This document shows positions 20,914 to 30,160 of a stretch of 64,000 bases of DNA, in pieces (within the stretch, counting starts at the first letter, position 1; every line of letters starts with the position of its first letter). Location: assembly GCA_017542145.1 (NCBI GenBank), contig JAFXXQ010000037.1:149288-213287 (forward strand). The letters are read 5' to 3'. The notes under the pieces are model-generated. The model had not been told where the DNA came from, searched no databases, and saw only the letters and a program-made list of their open reading frames with translations. The position numbers and the translations under genes are program-made. The stretch comes from Bacteroidaceae bacterium (lineage in GTDB: Bacteria > Bacteroidota > Bacteroidia > Bacteroidales > Bacteroidaceae).

Positions 20914-22590
20914 TTAGTCTGTCACAAAAGGTGATATGTGGCGGAAGAGAGCAGTGTCGAAAAGGCCTTTGTCTGTCATTTTCAGCTTGGGGATGACAGG
21001 GAGCGCCATGAAAGAGAGGGTCATGAAGGGAGCGTCAAAGACACAGCCGAGGGCTTTGGCATGTGCGGTCAGTCGGGCGTAGGCCGTGGCTGTGTCGGCA
21101 GCAGAGAGTGGACTGATGAGTCCTGCAATAGGGAGTGGGAGAGCATCGCGCAGCTCGGTATCCTCGATGACAATGCCGCCACCAAGTTGGATGACGTGGT
21201 TGATGGCAGCGGCAATCGCCTCGTCGCTGGTACCAACGGCAACGATATTGTGACTATCGTGAGCAATGGTGGATGCCAATGCTCCACGTCGCAGCCCAAA
21301 GCCTTTAATGAATCCAATGGCTGGTTGGGAAGGGGCGTAGCGGTTGAGGACAACTATTTTCAGTACGTCTCTTTCTACGTCAGAGATGACATTACACTCG
21401 ACGATGTTTGCCTTCATAGTCTTCTGTCCTGTGAACAATGATCCGTTGAAAGCCGTGATAACATGGATGTTTCCAGAATCGGGGGCAATGTGGAGGTCTT
21501 TGGGGGCAATGGGCTCGGTATGGAAATTATTGGGCCATTCGTTTCTTGTCCATGACCGGTTGATAGGGAGTTGGGCATAGCGGTTGAATAGGTTGCCTTC
21601 GATGCAAGTGGAGAGTACGTTGAAGTCGGTGAGGTTATCTACAAGGATGAAATCAGCGGAGTCGCCCTGCTGAAGCAGGCCACAAGGGAGATGGTAGTGT
21701 AGAACAGGCGTGACGCACGCAGCACGTAGCACGTTCCAGAGTGGAAAACCCTTGGCTATTGCACGACGAACGATGAGGTTGATGTGCCCTTTCATGAGGT
21801 CGTCGGGGTGCTTGTCGTCGGTACAGAACATCAGTTCATCGGCATAGCTGGCAAGCAGGGGAGAGAGCGCCTCGAAGTTTTGCGCAGCACTACCCTCGCG
21901 GATAAGCACTTTCATGCCAACATCAATATGTGCCTGGGCTTCAGCCAGCGAGGAACATTCATGATCGGTAGATATGCCCTCGGCAGCATAGTGCCTGAGT
22001 TCCTCTCCTGAAAGGCCGGGGGCATGTCCATCGATAGGCTTTCCGGCTTTGCGTGCGGCCTCCAGCTTCTCCAATACCTCGTTGTCGCTAAAGAGCACAC
22101 CTGGTATGTTCATCATTTCACCGAGAAACCCGATGTCGTCGCGCTGCATGAGGGCGCAGATGTCATCTGCTCCAATGACTGCACCACTGGACTCCATATA
22201 GGTGCAGGGTACGCAAGAAGGCGCCCCGAAAAAGAAGTAGAAGGGAACTTGACGTCCATTTTGAATCATGAAGTCGATGCCTTCGATGCCAAGCACGTTG
22301 GCAATCTCGTGCGGGTCAGCAACGGCAGCTATAGTGCCATGCTGGACAGCTATATAGGCGAAGTTCTCTGGCAGCAGCATGCTGCTTTCGATGTGAACGT
22401 GGCTATCGATGAAGCCTGGCAGGATAAAAGGTAGGTCGTTAGATTGATGATTGAAGATGGAAGATAACTGATTATCTTCGGCAGGAAGGATGGAGGTGAT
22501 TCGTCCGTCGTTGATAATAAGTGTGCCGTCGTAAATCCTTTGTTTCAGGGGATCAACGATATGGCCTGTAATTTGGAAGGTATGATTCAT
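20914..22590 (-). CDS. ade: Adenine deaminase
   Basis: About 558 residues from the ATG at 22590 (MNHTFQITG). It is an amidohydrolase with the metal-binding GFIDSHVHIESSM motif near residue 65, VADPHEIANVLG, DGHAPGLSGEEL and STDHECSS, all typical of the AdeC family. It converts adenine to hypoxanthine and ammonia in purine salvage. A short stretch near residue 40 (DNQLSSIFNHQSNDLPF) is not part of the usual family sequence and is encoded by a repetitive stretch (22440-22480), probably a small in-frame expansion. The upstream TTG at 22602 is not preferred. It follows the GH97 gene with a 36-nt gap. Confidence 0.93.
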   Translation of the reverse strand: MNHTFQITGHIVDPLKQRIYDGTLIINDGRITSILPAEDNQLSSIFNHQSNDLPFILPGFIDSHVHIESSMLLPENFAYIAVQHGTIAAVADPHEIANVLGIEGIDFMIQNGRQVPFYFFFGAPSCVPCTYMESSGAVIGADDICALMQRDDIGFLGEMMNIPGVLFSDNEVLEKLEAARKAGKPIDGHAPGLSGEELRHYAAEGISTDHECSSLAEAQAHIDVGMKVLIREGSAAQNFEALSPLLASYADELMFCTDDKHPDDLMKGHINLIVRRAIAKGFPLWNVLRAACVTPVLHYHLPCGLLQQGDSADFILVDNLTDFNVLSTCIEGNLFNRYAQLPINRSWTRNEWPNNFHTEPIAPKDLHIAPDSGNIHVITAFNGSLFTGQKTMKANIVECNVISDVERDVLKIVVLNRYAPSQPAIGFIKGFGLRRGALASTIAHDSHNIVAVGTSDEAIAAAINHVIQLGGGIVIEDTELRDALPLPIAGLISPLSAADTATAYARLTAHAKALGCVFDAPFMTLSFMALPVIPKLKMTDKGLFDTALFRHISPFVTD

Positions 22591-22626
22591 TGAAAAAAAC
22601 AATCTTTATTCTTCAAACTCAAATCT

Positions 22627-24702
22627 TCAATTATCAATTTTCAATACTGTTCCGCCGTTTTTGGGAATGGTGAGACGGACGATGCCCTTTTTGTTGGCCT
22701 TCACATTCGAGGCGGATAAGGAGAGATCCTTATCGTCGGCGAAGCATTCAGCCGTGTTGCCTTTTATATTTAAAAAGGAGAAATCAAAATCGAAAGTGAA
22801 AGGTGTTGCCTCGGCATTGATGGCAGCGACATACCAAGTAGTGCCATGGCGTCGTGCTAAAACCGCGTTCTTGCCTGGATAACCGCCGAGGTAGCGTGTC
22901 TCATCCCATGTGGTGGGTACTTCCTTCATGAAGCGGATAGCATCGGCTGGGGCGTCAGTAAGGTTGTTGGGTGTAAGGGCGAAATTCTGGATGGGATTTT
23001 GGAAGAGAACGGCTGTGGCCAGCTGGAAGCCGTCGCCCGTGACTCGGGTGGTGCCGTGGGTATTGTCGCGGTTATAGTGCTTGTTGAGGGCGCTGCCGCC
23101 AAACTCCATACAGCCTACCGTGTTGCGGATGAAGGGATGCAGGCACGCGTTGAAGGCCTCCATGTCGTCGGCATGCTGACTGAACTTCAGGTTCTCGCTG
23201 GCGAGGACTGCTTCGCTACCAACGTAGTTGGGGTACATGCGCTCCCAGCCGCGGGGCAGGGTGCAGCCGTGGAAGATGCACATGATGCCATACTCGTTGG
23301 CATCGCTGAGCACCTGTTCGTAGAGGCGCATGGTCTCCTGCTTGTCGCCGCCCCAGAAATCGACCTTGATGCCCTTGACGCCTTGGCTCTGCATCCACTT
23401 CATAGCGCGCTTGCGGGCAATGGGGTCGCTCATGCAGTCGACGGGACTCTGTGTGGTGTCGTTCCACGAACCGCTGGAGTTATACCATAGGAACACCTCA
23501 ACGCCCTTGCTGCGGGCATAGCGGATGAGCTGCTCCATCTTCTCCTGCCCGAGGTTGTTGTCCCACCAGGCGTCGATGAGCGTGTATTCCCAGCCTAAGT
23601 CCGAGGCGAGGTCGATGAATGCCTTGAGGTCTTTTTCGTTGATGCTGGCGTCGTCCCAAACCATCCAGCTCCATGTGCTACGTCCAAAGCGGTAGGGGAT
23701 TGAGGGCTCGTAGAGCGGGCGCACGACGTCAAAGGCAATGGTGGTTTCGGTAATGGCATCCAATCCTCCAATGGTGAGGGTGCGCCAGGGAGTGTGGCAG
23801 GGGAGGGTGACTTGAGCGCCTGTGCTGCCGAAGCCGTTGTTCTCTTCCATCATGGGATAGGCTATGGTGTAGCGTCCTTCGGATGTTGGCTCATCCAGAC
23901 GGCTGCCACAGAAATGGCTGTCAACGCCTGTTTCAGAAACAAGCACCCAGATATTTTCCTCGACAGGAGCAGCCTTCTTGCCTTTCTTGCCCGCCTGTTG
24001 ACTTGTGGTCTTGTTGACCTTAAAAAGGCAGGGGAACGTGTAGCCGTGTCCGTAGCCCGAAGCGGCTCCCAGCGGAGCATCAGCCTTGTATTCTTCCTCA
24101 TAGGAAGGCTTTGAGCGCTTCCAGCCAATCATGGCATGGCTCTGGGGGGTGAGGAAGGTTGTTGTGTTTTCGGGGAAGGTGAAGGATGTGGCTTCGCTTT
24201 GTACAACAGCACAGCGGCGGTCTGGATCTTCGGGAATGATGTAACGGAAAGCGATATTGTTGTTGCTGACCTGGAACTCGATGGTGAAAGCACCACTATT
24301 GCGTCTGGGGCCGCCTGGACGCCTGTTTCCTGTAGCCGGAGCGGGGGTATTTGTGCTGACGAATGTGGCCAGCAGCTGGTTGGCTTCGTAGTGAACGGAG
24401 GATATCTTGCAGCGGTTGAGGGTGTAGTCGTCGGTGACGGTACCCGTCTTGGTTTCCGTCAGCTTCATGTCCGTATAGAGGAAATGGAGGTCTGTGCGGA
24501 TGCCGAGTGGGGAGGGGGTGATGACGGTCTGCCCTTCGTATGTGACGGTGTAGGTGGGCTGTGCGTCGGTATCGGAGAGGACGACAACCAACTTTCCGTC
24601 GGGAGAGGTGACAGAGGCTTCTTCAGCCATGATGCCCGTTGCCGTGAACGGAAGAAGGGCGAGGAAAAGGGCGGAACCCCGAAAACGCAGAGAGTGTTTC
24701 AT
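22627..24702 (-). CDS. GH97 family glycoside hydrolase, retaining (alpha-galactosidase-like)
   Basis: 691 residues with a signal peptide ending near GIMAEE. The N-terminal beta-sandwich carries VTSPDGKLVVVLSD, the catalytic barrel starts near FGRSTWSWMVWDDASINEKDLKAFIDLA, and the C-terminal beta domain ends the protein. Asp448 in the motif GIKVDFWGGD matches the nucleophile of retaining GH97 enzymes (the alpha-galactosidase branch), whereas the inverting SusB-type alpha-glucosidases use a glutamate base. A low-complexity insert near residue 100 (GNRRPGGPRRN) and a Lys-rich loop (QQAGKKGKKAAP) are unusual. The longer reading frame to 25071 overlaps the kinase gene and lacks a signal peptide, so the ATG at 24702 is chosen. 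It probably shares a transcript with araB. Confidence 0.88.
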   Translation of the reverse strand: MKHSLRFRGSALFLALLPFTATGIMAEEASVTSPDGKLVVVLSDTDAQPTYTVTYEGQTVITPSPLGIRTDLHFLYTDMKLTETKTGTVTDDYTLNRCKISSVHYEANQLLATFVSTNTPAPATGNRRPGGPRRNSGAFTIEFQVSNNNIAFRYIIPEDPDRRCAVVQSEATSFTFPENTTTFLTPQSHAMIGWKRSKPSYEEEYKADAPLGAASGYGHGYTFPCLFKVNKTTSQQAGKKGKKAAPVEENIWVLVSETGVDSHFCGSRLDEPTSEGRYTIAYPMMEENNGFGSTGAQVTLPCHTPWRTLTIGGLDAITETTIAFDVVRPLYEPSIPYRFGRSTWSWMVWDDASINEKDLKAFIDLASDLGWEYTLIDAWWDNNLGQEKMEQLIRYARSKGVEVFLWYNSSGSWNDTTQSPVDCMSDPIARKRAMKWMQSQGVKGIKVDFWGGDKQETMRLYEQVLSDANEYGIMCIFHGCTLPRGWERMYPNYVGSEAVLASENLKFSQHADDMEAFNACLHPFIRNTVGCMEFGGSALNKHYNRDNTHGTTRVTGDGFQLATAVLFQNPIQNFALTPNNLTDAPADAIRFMKEVPTTWDETRYLGGYPGKNAVLARRHGTTWYVAAINAEATPFTFDFDFSFLNIKGNTAECFADDKDLSLSASNVKANKKGIVRLTIPKNGGTVLKIDN

Positions 24703-24787
24703 AATGACAAGAGTAATAAAATGGGTACTGTTTTTGAAAATGGGTGAGGAAAGAGGGTAGTCAGCCCTCTTTCCCCTGAATGACGGA

Positions 24788-26380
24788 TTAGTTTTTGCAG
24801 CTGACGGCAGCTTTCTCGACGGGCAAGCAGGCTTTGTAGGCTTCGATGTAGGCGTTGAAACCAGCCACATCCTCGGGTGTGGGAGCAATCTCAACGCCCG
24901 TATTTCCGGCGAAGACCACTTCGTCGAGCCAGTCGGGCAGGGAGAGCTTCTTATCATTTCGTACGAGGTATGAGCCCAGCAGGGCGATGCCCCATGCGCC
25001 GCCCTCGCCGGCTGTCTCCATGACGGAGATGGGGGAGATGAGGGCAGCAGCCAGAATACGTTGTCCGACACCTTTTACTTTGAAGAGCCCGCCGTGGCCT
25101 GTGATGCGGTCCACCTTGACCTTCTCTTCCTTGAGCAGGATGTCGTTGCCGATCTTCAGCACGCCGACGGTAGCATAGAGCTGCGAACGCATGAAATTCG
25201 CCAAGTTAAACTTGTCACCTGCTGCACGTAGCACCAGGGGACGTCCGTCGGCAAAGCCGGTGACGGGTTCGCCAGAGATGTAGTTGTACGTAAGCACGCC
25301 TCCGCAGTCGGCATCGCCTTCAAGCGCAACGTTGAAGAGCTTGGAAAAGACATCGCCCATGTTCACGGGTACACCCAGCAGCTCCTGATACTCCCTGAAG
25401 AGGTTCACCCAGGCGTTGAGGTCGGAGGTGCAGTTGTTGCAATGTACCATAGCGACTAGGCTGCCGTCAGGCGTCGTCACCATGTCAATGACTTCGTGGG
25501 GCTTGGCAAGCTCTTTTTCCAGGACAATCATGGAGAAAGACGAGGTGCCAGCGGAGACATTTCCCGTGCGGGGACGGACGGCGTTGGTGGCAACCATGCC
25601 TGTGCCGGCATCGCCTTCGGGAGGACAGAGAGGTATGCCGGCACGCAGATGGCCGGAGACATCCAGCTTGGCAGCTCCCATGATGGTAAGGACACCCGCC
25701 TGTTCGCCAGCATCGAGCGATTTGGGCAGAATGTCGAGCAGCTTCCAGCTGAACTTCTTGTTGGCTATCAGTTTGTCAAATTTCTGCACCATGGTAGCGT
25801 CGTAGGTTTTGGTCTTGGGGTCAACGGGAATCATTCCCGAGGCGTCGCCTACGCCCAGCACACGCTGCCCGGTGAGCTGCCAATGGACATAGCCGGCAAG
25901 CGTGGTGAGATAGTCGATGTCCTTCACATGCTCCTCGCCGTTGAGGATGGCCTGATAGAGGTGCGAGATGCTCCAGCGGAGGGGAATGTTATAGACAAAG
26001 AGTTTGGAGAGCTCGGCAGCTGCCTTGCCCGTATTGGTGTTGCGCCAGGTGCGGAAGGGCACGAGGATTTCCTCCTTTTTATTAAAGGCCATGTAGCCAT
26101 GCATCATGGCGCTGATGCCGATGGCGGCAAGCGTCTCAATCTCGGTATTGTAGAGCTTCTTAACGTTGGCGCGGAGGTCGGCATAGCAGTCTTGTAAGCC
26201 CTCCCAGATGGCGTCGATGCTGTAGGTCCAAAGGCCATCGACGAGCTGGTTCTCCCACTCGTGCGCTCCCTGGGCAATAGGGTTGTTGTCCCCGTCGATG
26301 AGGACGGCTTTGATGCGTGTGGAACCGAACTCGATTCCAAGAACGGCCTTTCCAGCCTCAATGGTTTGTTTTGCAGTCAT
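24788..26380 (-). CDS. araB: Ribulokinase (FGGY carbohydrate kinase)
   Basis: 530 residues. It begins with the sugar-kinase phosphate loop GIEFGSTRIKAVLIDG and has the FGGY architecture, with the second ATPase segment at GNVSAGTSSFSMIVLEKEL and GHGGLFKVKGVGQRILAAAL near the C-terminus. It matches the Bacteroides-type AraB more than xylulokinase of enteric bacteria. It should phosphorylate L-ribulose to L-ribulose-5-phosphate between AraA and AraD. The remaining arabinose genes lie upstream at 27872-33287, separated by one plus-strand gene, and araB has its own promoter (26442-26473). Assignment as ribulokinase rather than xylulokinase rests on context and overall resemblance. Confidence 0.85.
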   Translation of the reverse strand: MTAKQTIEAGKAVLGIEFGSTRIKAVLIDGDNNPIAQGAHEWENQLVDGLWTYSIDAIWEGLQDCYADLRANVKKLYNTEIETLAAIGISAMMHGYMAFNKKEEILVPFRTWRNTNTGKAAAELSKLFVYNIPLRWSISHLYQAILNGEEHVKDIDYLTTLAGYVHWQLTGQRVLGVGDASGMIPVDPKTKTYDATMVQKFDKLIANKKFSWKLLDILPKSLDAGEQAGVLTIMGAAKLDVSGHLRAGIPLCPPEGDAGTGMVATNAVRPRTGNVSAGTSSFSMIVLEKELAKPHEVIDMVTTPDGSLVAMVHCNNCTSDLNAWVNLFREYQELLGVPVNMGDVFSKLFNVALEGDADCGGVLTYNYISGEPVTGFADGRPLVLRAAGDKFNLANFMRSQLYATVGVLKIGNDILLKEEKVKVDRITGHGGLFKVKGVGQRILAAALISPISVMETAGEGGAWGIALLGSYLVRNDKKLSLPDWLDEVVFAGNTGVEIAPTPEDVAGFNAYIEAYKACLPVEKAAVSCKN

Positions 26381-26441
26381 AGCTTGTGATTTATGGGATT
26401 ATTAATGGTGAATTTTTCTTTGGTTGAGTGATTTTTGACGG

Positions 26442-26473
26442 CAAAAGTACCTTTTTTTTTACAAACATCCAAA
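26442..26473 (-). promoter_or_regulatory. Bacteroidetes-type promoter of araB
   Basis: On the minus strand TTTG (26470-26473) and TACTTTTG (26442-26449) are 20 bp apart, giving a start near 26436 and a leader of about 55 nt before the ATG at 26380. Confidence 0.75.
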
Positions 26474-26601
26474 CATTTCTTAACTTTGTTCGCTTATAAA
26501 TTGTAAGTTGTTTTGCTATTAGAATCAACTTCTATTTTCGCAGAAGCTTTATCTGTGCCGTCAGATGCTTGGGCTGTGACGCCAGCCCCTTGGTCTGAGC
26601 A

Positions 26602-26664
26602 CGCAACATAGTGCGCTACGGACACAACGTAGTGCGTTAGCAGATGGACGAATCGCGTTACGGA
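26602..26664. repeat. Intergenic array, three units, 21-bp period
   Basis: Units start at 26602, 26623 and 26644. Cores are CATAGTGCGCTACGGA, CGTAGTGCGTTAGCAG and GAATCGCGTTACGGA. The region is between divergent promoters, so here the array is not at a 3' end. The rest of the gap (26665-26860) holds no gene I can support. Confidence 0.8.
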
Positions 26665-26931
26665 CATAGGGCTTTAAAAACTGAAAGCAAGCATTGAAGA
26701 AATTCTTCTGCCAAATGACGGGTCAAAAAGATAACCGCCCTGCAAACAGTACTTTCTTATAGGAATCGATGATTCGCAACCCGTCACGGAGTCAGGATTC
26801 CGAGCCCGACGGCAATCACTATTTCTCGAAAAAAAACATTAAGATAATGAAATGTAAAAAACTTTTATCTATCTTTGCAGAACCTTTAGTTACAAGGCGA
26901 ACATTATATGAACCCCTAAATACCTGACGTT

Positions 26932-27756
26932 ATGTATAAAACAACCGAAATCCTGATGGCGGCGGTCCTGATTTCCCTGCCGATTGTGGTGAATGCGCAA
27001 ACTGAGAACCCGCGCGGCATTTACAAGATGACTACGCTTACGGGCAGGCTGGGCGAAATAAACGCACCCTTCGAACAGTACAAGGTCTGTACCGATAGCA
27101 TTACTCTTATGGTCTCCGAGCATATGAACGGCTTCAATATTACCTGCAACGATAGACAGGTCCTAAACTACACGGGCGAACAGCCTAAAAAAGAGGATGA
27201 CAAGAGCACGCTTATCTATGACAGCAACGCCGAGCAGTTCAAACTGAAATGGTGGAGCACTTACACAAACCACCTTTATTTTCCCAAAGACGACTGGTGC
27301 ATAGAGAAATATGAATCGGGGAAATACTCGGACCGCAGCAAAATCCTTTTTGATGCGCTGACCGGTATGGCAGAGACGGACGCGAAGAATCCCCTGAATG
27401 GTACATGGCGCTTCATAGGCTATGTGGACGAGCTGCGCGACGTCAAGAAAGAGTTGCCTAAACTGCACGAAAAGTATCCGTCGAGTGCTTACTACAATAC
27501 TTTCATGGTCTTCACACCCAGACATCTGACGTCCGTCTTCAATATCGGAGGGGGTGTTGATAAGGTGGAATACGAAGGAAAGAAGGCGTACAAGGCTGGC
27601 GACAAGGTGTATCAGGTGAAATGGCTGTCGAGGAACCGCATAGCAATCGAATATCGCCAGGATTACCGCATCGACTGGATGATACTGGAGCGTGTGACAG
27701 ACGGAACGACTCCGTTGAGCCATATCGCCAGCTACTATCTTACCGCAGGTAAATAG
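26932..27756 (+). CDS. Secreted protein, possibly DUF4488/lipocalin-like
   Basis: 274 residues with a signal peptide ending near IVVNAQ. The mature protein has two related halves, each opening with a NPxGxY/NPLNGTW motif (NPRGIYKMTTLTGRLGE and NPLNGTWRFIGYVDE) and each rich in beta strands. This resembles the lipocalin-like DUF4488 family of Bacteroidales, of unknown function. It is a single plus-strand gene between araB and araA, and may be an insertion in the arabinose locus. TATCTTTG at 26870-26877 is a -7 box; a -33 box is not obvious. A shared terminator at 27795-27830 separates it from araA. Confidence 0.6.
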   Translation: MYKTTEILMAAVLISLPIVVNAQTENPRGIYKMTTLTGRLGEINAPFEQYKVCTDSITLMVSEHMNGFNITCNDRQVLNYTGEQPKKEDDKSTLIYDSNAEQFKLKWWSTYTNHLYFPKDDWCIEKYESGKYSDRSKILFDALTGMAETDAKNPLNGTWRFIGYVDELRDVKKELPKLHEKYPSSAYYNTFMVFTPRHLTSVFNIGGGVDKVEYEGKKAYKAGDKVYQVKWLSRNRIAIEYRQDYRIDWMILERVTDGTTPLSHIASYYLTAGK

Positions 27757-27794
27757 AGGGCTGCAGCTTCATTTGCAATTCATAATAACGACAA

Positions 27795-27830
27795 AAGAAA
27801 AGGAGCATCTGATGGGATGCTCCTTTTCTT
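27795..27830. terminator. Bidirectional terminator
   Basis: A perfect 15-bp inverted repeat (27795-27809 with 27816-27830, 6-nt loop) has A-rich left and T-rich right ends. It can therefore stop transcription of both the plus-strand secreted-protein gene and the minus-strand araA. Confidence 0.85.
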
Positions 27831-27871
27831 ACGTTGGCTCATGCGAGCATGGCCAATTCCTTCGTAGCGTG

Positions 27872-29413
27872 TTACTTCAGCGCTTTATTCAGCATGTAGT
27901 ACATCTCGTTGTTCTGCAGCAGCTGCTTGAACTCGTAGGTCTTCGTGTCCTTGTTGATCTTGACATACTCGATGCCGCAGATTTCAGCAAAATCCTCCCA
28001 GTATTCCTCGGAGATGTCGTAAGAGAAGGCGCTGTGGTGCGTACCGCCGGCGAGAATCCAAGCGCCGGCACCAATCTCGAACGTGGGCTGCGGCACCCAG
28101 AGGGCGCTGGCCACGGGGAGTTTAGGCATGGGCTTCGGCTCGATGCACTCCACCTCCTGTGAAATGAGGCGGAAGCGGTTGCCGAGGTCGACGACGGTAG
28201 CCTTGATGCCGCGGCCTACCTTCGAGGTGAAGACGAGGCGGGCGGTCTGCTGCTTGCGGATGCCGATGCCGAGGAAGTGTACCTCAAGCTTGGGCTTGTC
28301 GGTAGCGATGAGCGGGCAGATTTCGAGCATGTGGCTCTGGAGGCACGAGCTGCGGTCGCCGGCGAAGTTGAGCGTGTAGTCCTCGAGGAACGAGCAGCCC
28401 TTGGGCATGCCCTGTTGCATCACCCAGAGGGTGCGACAGAGGCAGGCGGTCTTCCAGTCGCCCTCGGCGCCGAAGCCGTAACCCTCTTCCATGAGACGCT
28501 GTGAGGCGAGGCCGGGAATCTGGTCGAAGCCGCAGAAATTCGGGTCATTAATGTCGGCATCGCCGAGGTCGTCGAAATTGGTGGTGAAAGCGTTAGCGCC
28601 TTCGTCCTTCAGCACGCGGCGAAGGGCAATCTCGGCCTTGGCTGAGTTCTTCACCTTCTCCCAATAGACTTTCTCGCCACTCTCGTCAATCTTGATGGTG
28701 TAGAGCTTCTTGTACTCCTCGACGAGCTCGTCGGCCTCCTTGTCGGTAACCTTCTTGTAGTACTCCATCAGCGAGCTGACGGGGTAGTAGTCAACATGAT
28801 AGCCCATGCGCTGCTCGAACTCCACACGGTCGCCGTCGGTAACGGCCACGTTGTTCATGTTCATGCCGAACATGAGGCAGCGGACGTTCTTGGCATCGGC
28901 GACGCCGACAGCCACGCGTGCCCAGACGGCAATCTTCTTCTGTGCCTCTTCGCTCTTCCAGTAGCCGCAGACCACCTTGCGGGGGACGCGCATACGAGTG
29001 CAGATGTGTCCGAACTCGATGTCGCCGTGAGCGCTCTGGTTGAGGTTCATGAAGTCCATGTCGATGGCATCCCAGGGGATTTCGGCGTTGTATTGGGTGT
29101 GGAAGTGGAGGAGGGGTTTCTGCAGGTCCTGCAAACCCTTAATCCACATCTTGGCGGGGGAGAACGTGTGCATCCAGGTGATGATGCCGACGCACTTCTC
29201 GTCGTTGTTGGCAGCCTTCATGACGGCTTCCACTTCCTTCGAGCTGTTGGCTGTGCCTTTATAGACGATTTTGACGGGGATGTTGCCGCTCTCGTTGAGG
29301 CCAGCAACCATTTCTTTTGAATGTCCGTCAACGGCAACCACGGCATCGCCTCCGTAAAGAAGCTGTGCACCAGTCACCCACCAAATTTCAAAATTTTCAA
29401 ATACGTTTTTCAT
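27872..29413 (-). CDS. araA: L-arabinose isomerase
   Basis: 513 residues, full length for the family. Characteristic segments are EIWWVTGAQLLYGGDAV at the N-terminus, GIITWMHTFSPAKMWI, PLLHFHTQYNAEIPW, GYGFGAEGDWKTACLCR and GTHHSAFSYD near the C-terminus, which carry the conserved metal-binding acidic and His residues. It converts L-arabinose to L-ribulose in the cytoplasm. The gene is third after the symporter and araD in the minus-strand operon, 27 nt after araD. Confidence 0.96.
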   Translation of the reverse strand: MKNVFENFEIWWVTGAQLLYGGDAVVAVDGHSKEMVAGLNESGNIPVKIVYKGTANSSKEVEAVMKAANNDEKCVGIITWMHTFSPAKMWIKGLQDLQKPLLHFHTQYNAEIPWDAIDMDFMNLNQSAHGDIEFGHICTRMRVPRKVVCGYWKSEEAQKKIAVWARVAVGVADAKNVRCLMFGMNMNNVAVTDGDRVEFEQRMGYHVDYYPVSSLMEYYKKVTDKEADELVEEYKKLYTIKIDESGEKVYWEKVKNSAKAEIALRRVLKDEGANAFTTNFDDLGDADINDPNFCGFDQIPGLASQRLMEEGYGFGAEGDWKTACLCRTLWVMQQGMPKGCSFLEDYTLNFAGDRSSCLQSHMLEICPLIATDKPKLEVHFLGIGIRKQQTARLVFTSKVGRGIKATVVDLGNRFRLISQEVECIEPKPMPKLPVASALWVPQPTFEIGAGAWILAGGTHHSAFSYDISEEYWEDFAEICGIEYVKINKDTKTYEFKQLLQNNEMYYMLNKALK

Positions 29414-29440
29414 TGTGTGATGTTAAAAAGTTAAAGTTGT

Positions 29441-30157
29441 TTATTTCTTCTTTTGGCCGTAGTAGGCGTTTGGGCCGTGTTTGCGGCTGTAGTGTTTCTC
29501 GATGAGGTGTTTGTTCATCGAGGGGACGTGGGTGACGACGTCTAACGTGTTGAGGTGGAGGGTTGATGACACGAAGGCCATCTTGGCTACCTCCTCCAGC
29601 ACTACGGCGTTGTGAACAGCATTATCGGCATCCGTGCCCCAGGCGAAGGGGCCGTGGTTGCGTACCAGCACGGCGGGCGTGTCGTCGGGGTTCATGTCCT
29701 TGAAACGCTCGACGATGACGTTGCCCGTCTCCTTCTCGTATTCGCCGAACACCTCTGCCTTCTTCATGTCGCGTGTGCAGGGGATGTCGTCGTGGAAGTA
29801 GTCGGCATGGGTGGTGCCGATGTTGGGGATATCGCGTCCGGCCTGTGCCCAGGCGGTGGCAAAGGTGGAGTGGGTGTGCACCACGCCGCCGATGTTGGGG
29901 AAAGCACGGTAGAGGACAACGTGGGTAGGGGTGTCGGACGAGGGGTTAAGGTCGCCCTCAACCACCTTGCCGTCCAAGTCCACCACCACCATGTCGGAGG
30001 GTTTCATGTTGTCGTAGCTCACGCCGCTGGGCTTGATGACGACCAGTCCGCTCTCACGGTCGATGGCCGACACGTTGCCCCACGTGAAGATGACGAGCCC
30101 ATGTTTCACAAGGTCGAGGTTGGCCTTGCATACTTTGGCTTTCAGTTCCTCCAGCAT
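29441..30157 (-). CDS. araD: L-ribulose-5-phosphate 4-epimerase
   Basis: 238 residues. It is a class II aldolase-fold enzyme with [21 protein letters not shown] near residue 25, the zinc-binding [16 protein letters not shown] (residues 93-108), the Asp/His segment [13 protein letters not shown] and a later histidine in [10 protein letters not shown]. It turns L-ribulose-5-phosphate into D-xylulose-5-phosphate, which enters the transketolase pathway. The spacing of only 3 nt from the symporter gene shows they are co-transcribed. Confidence 0.96.
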   Translation of the reverse strand: MLEELKAKVCKANLDLVKHGLVIFTWGNVSAIDRESGLVVIKPSGVSYDNMKPSDMVVVDLDGKVVEGDLNPSSDTPTHVVLYRAFPNIGGVVHTHSTFATAWAQAGRDIPNIGTTHADYFHDDIPCTRDMKKAEVFGEYEKETGNVIVERFKDMNPDDTPAVLVRNHGPFAWGTDADNAVHNAVVLEEVAKMAFVSSTLHLNTLDVVTHVPSMNKHLIEKHYSRKHGPNAYYGQKKK

Positions 30158-30160
30158 GGC

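Noticed and set aside
24703..25071. N-terminal extension of the GH97 gene.
   Set aside because: It overlaps the ribulokinase gene and lacks a signal peptide; ATG 24702 gives a normal signal sequence.
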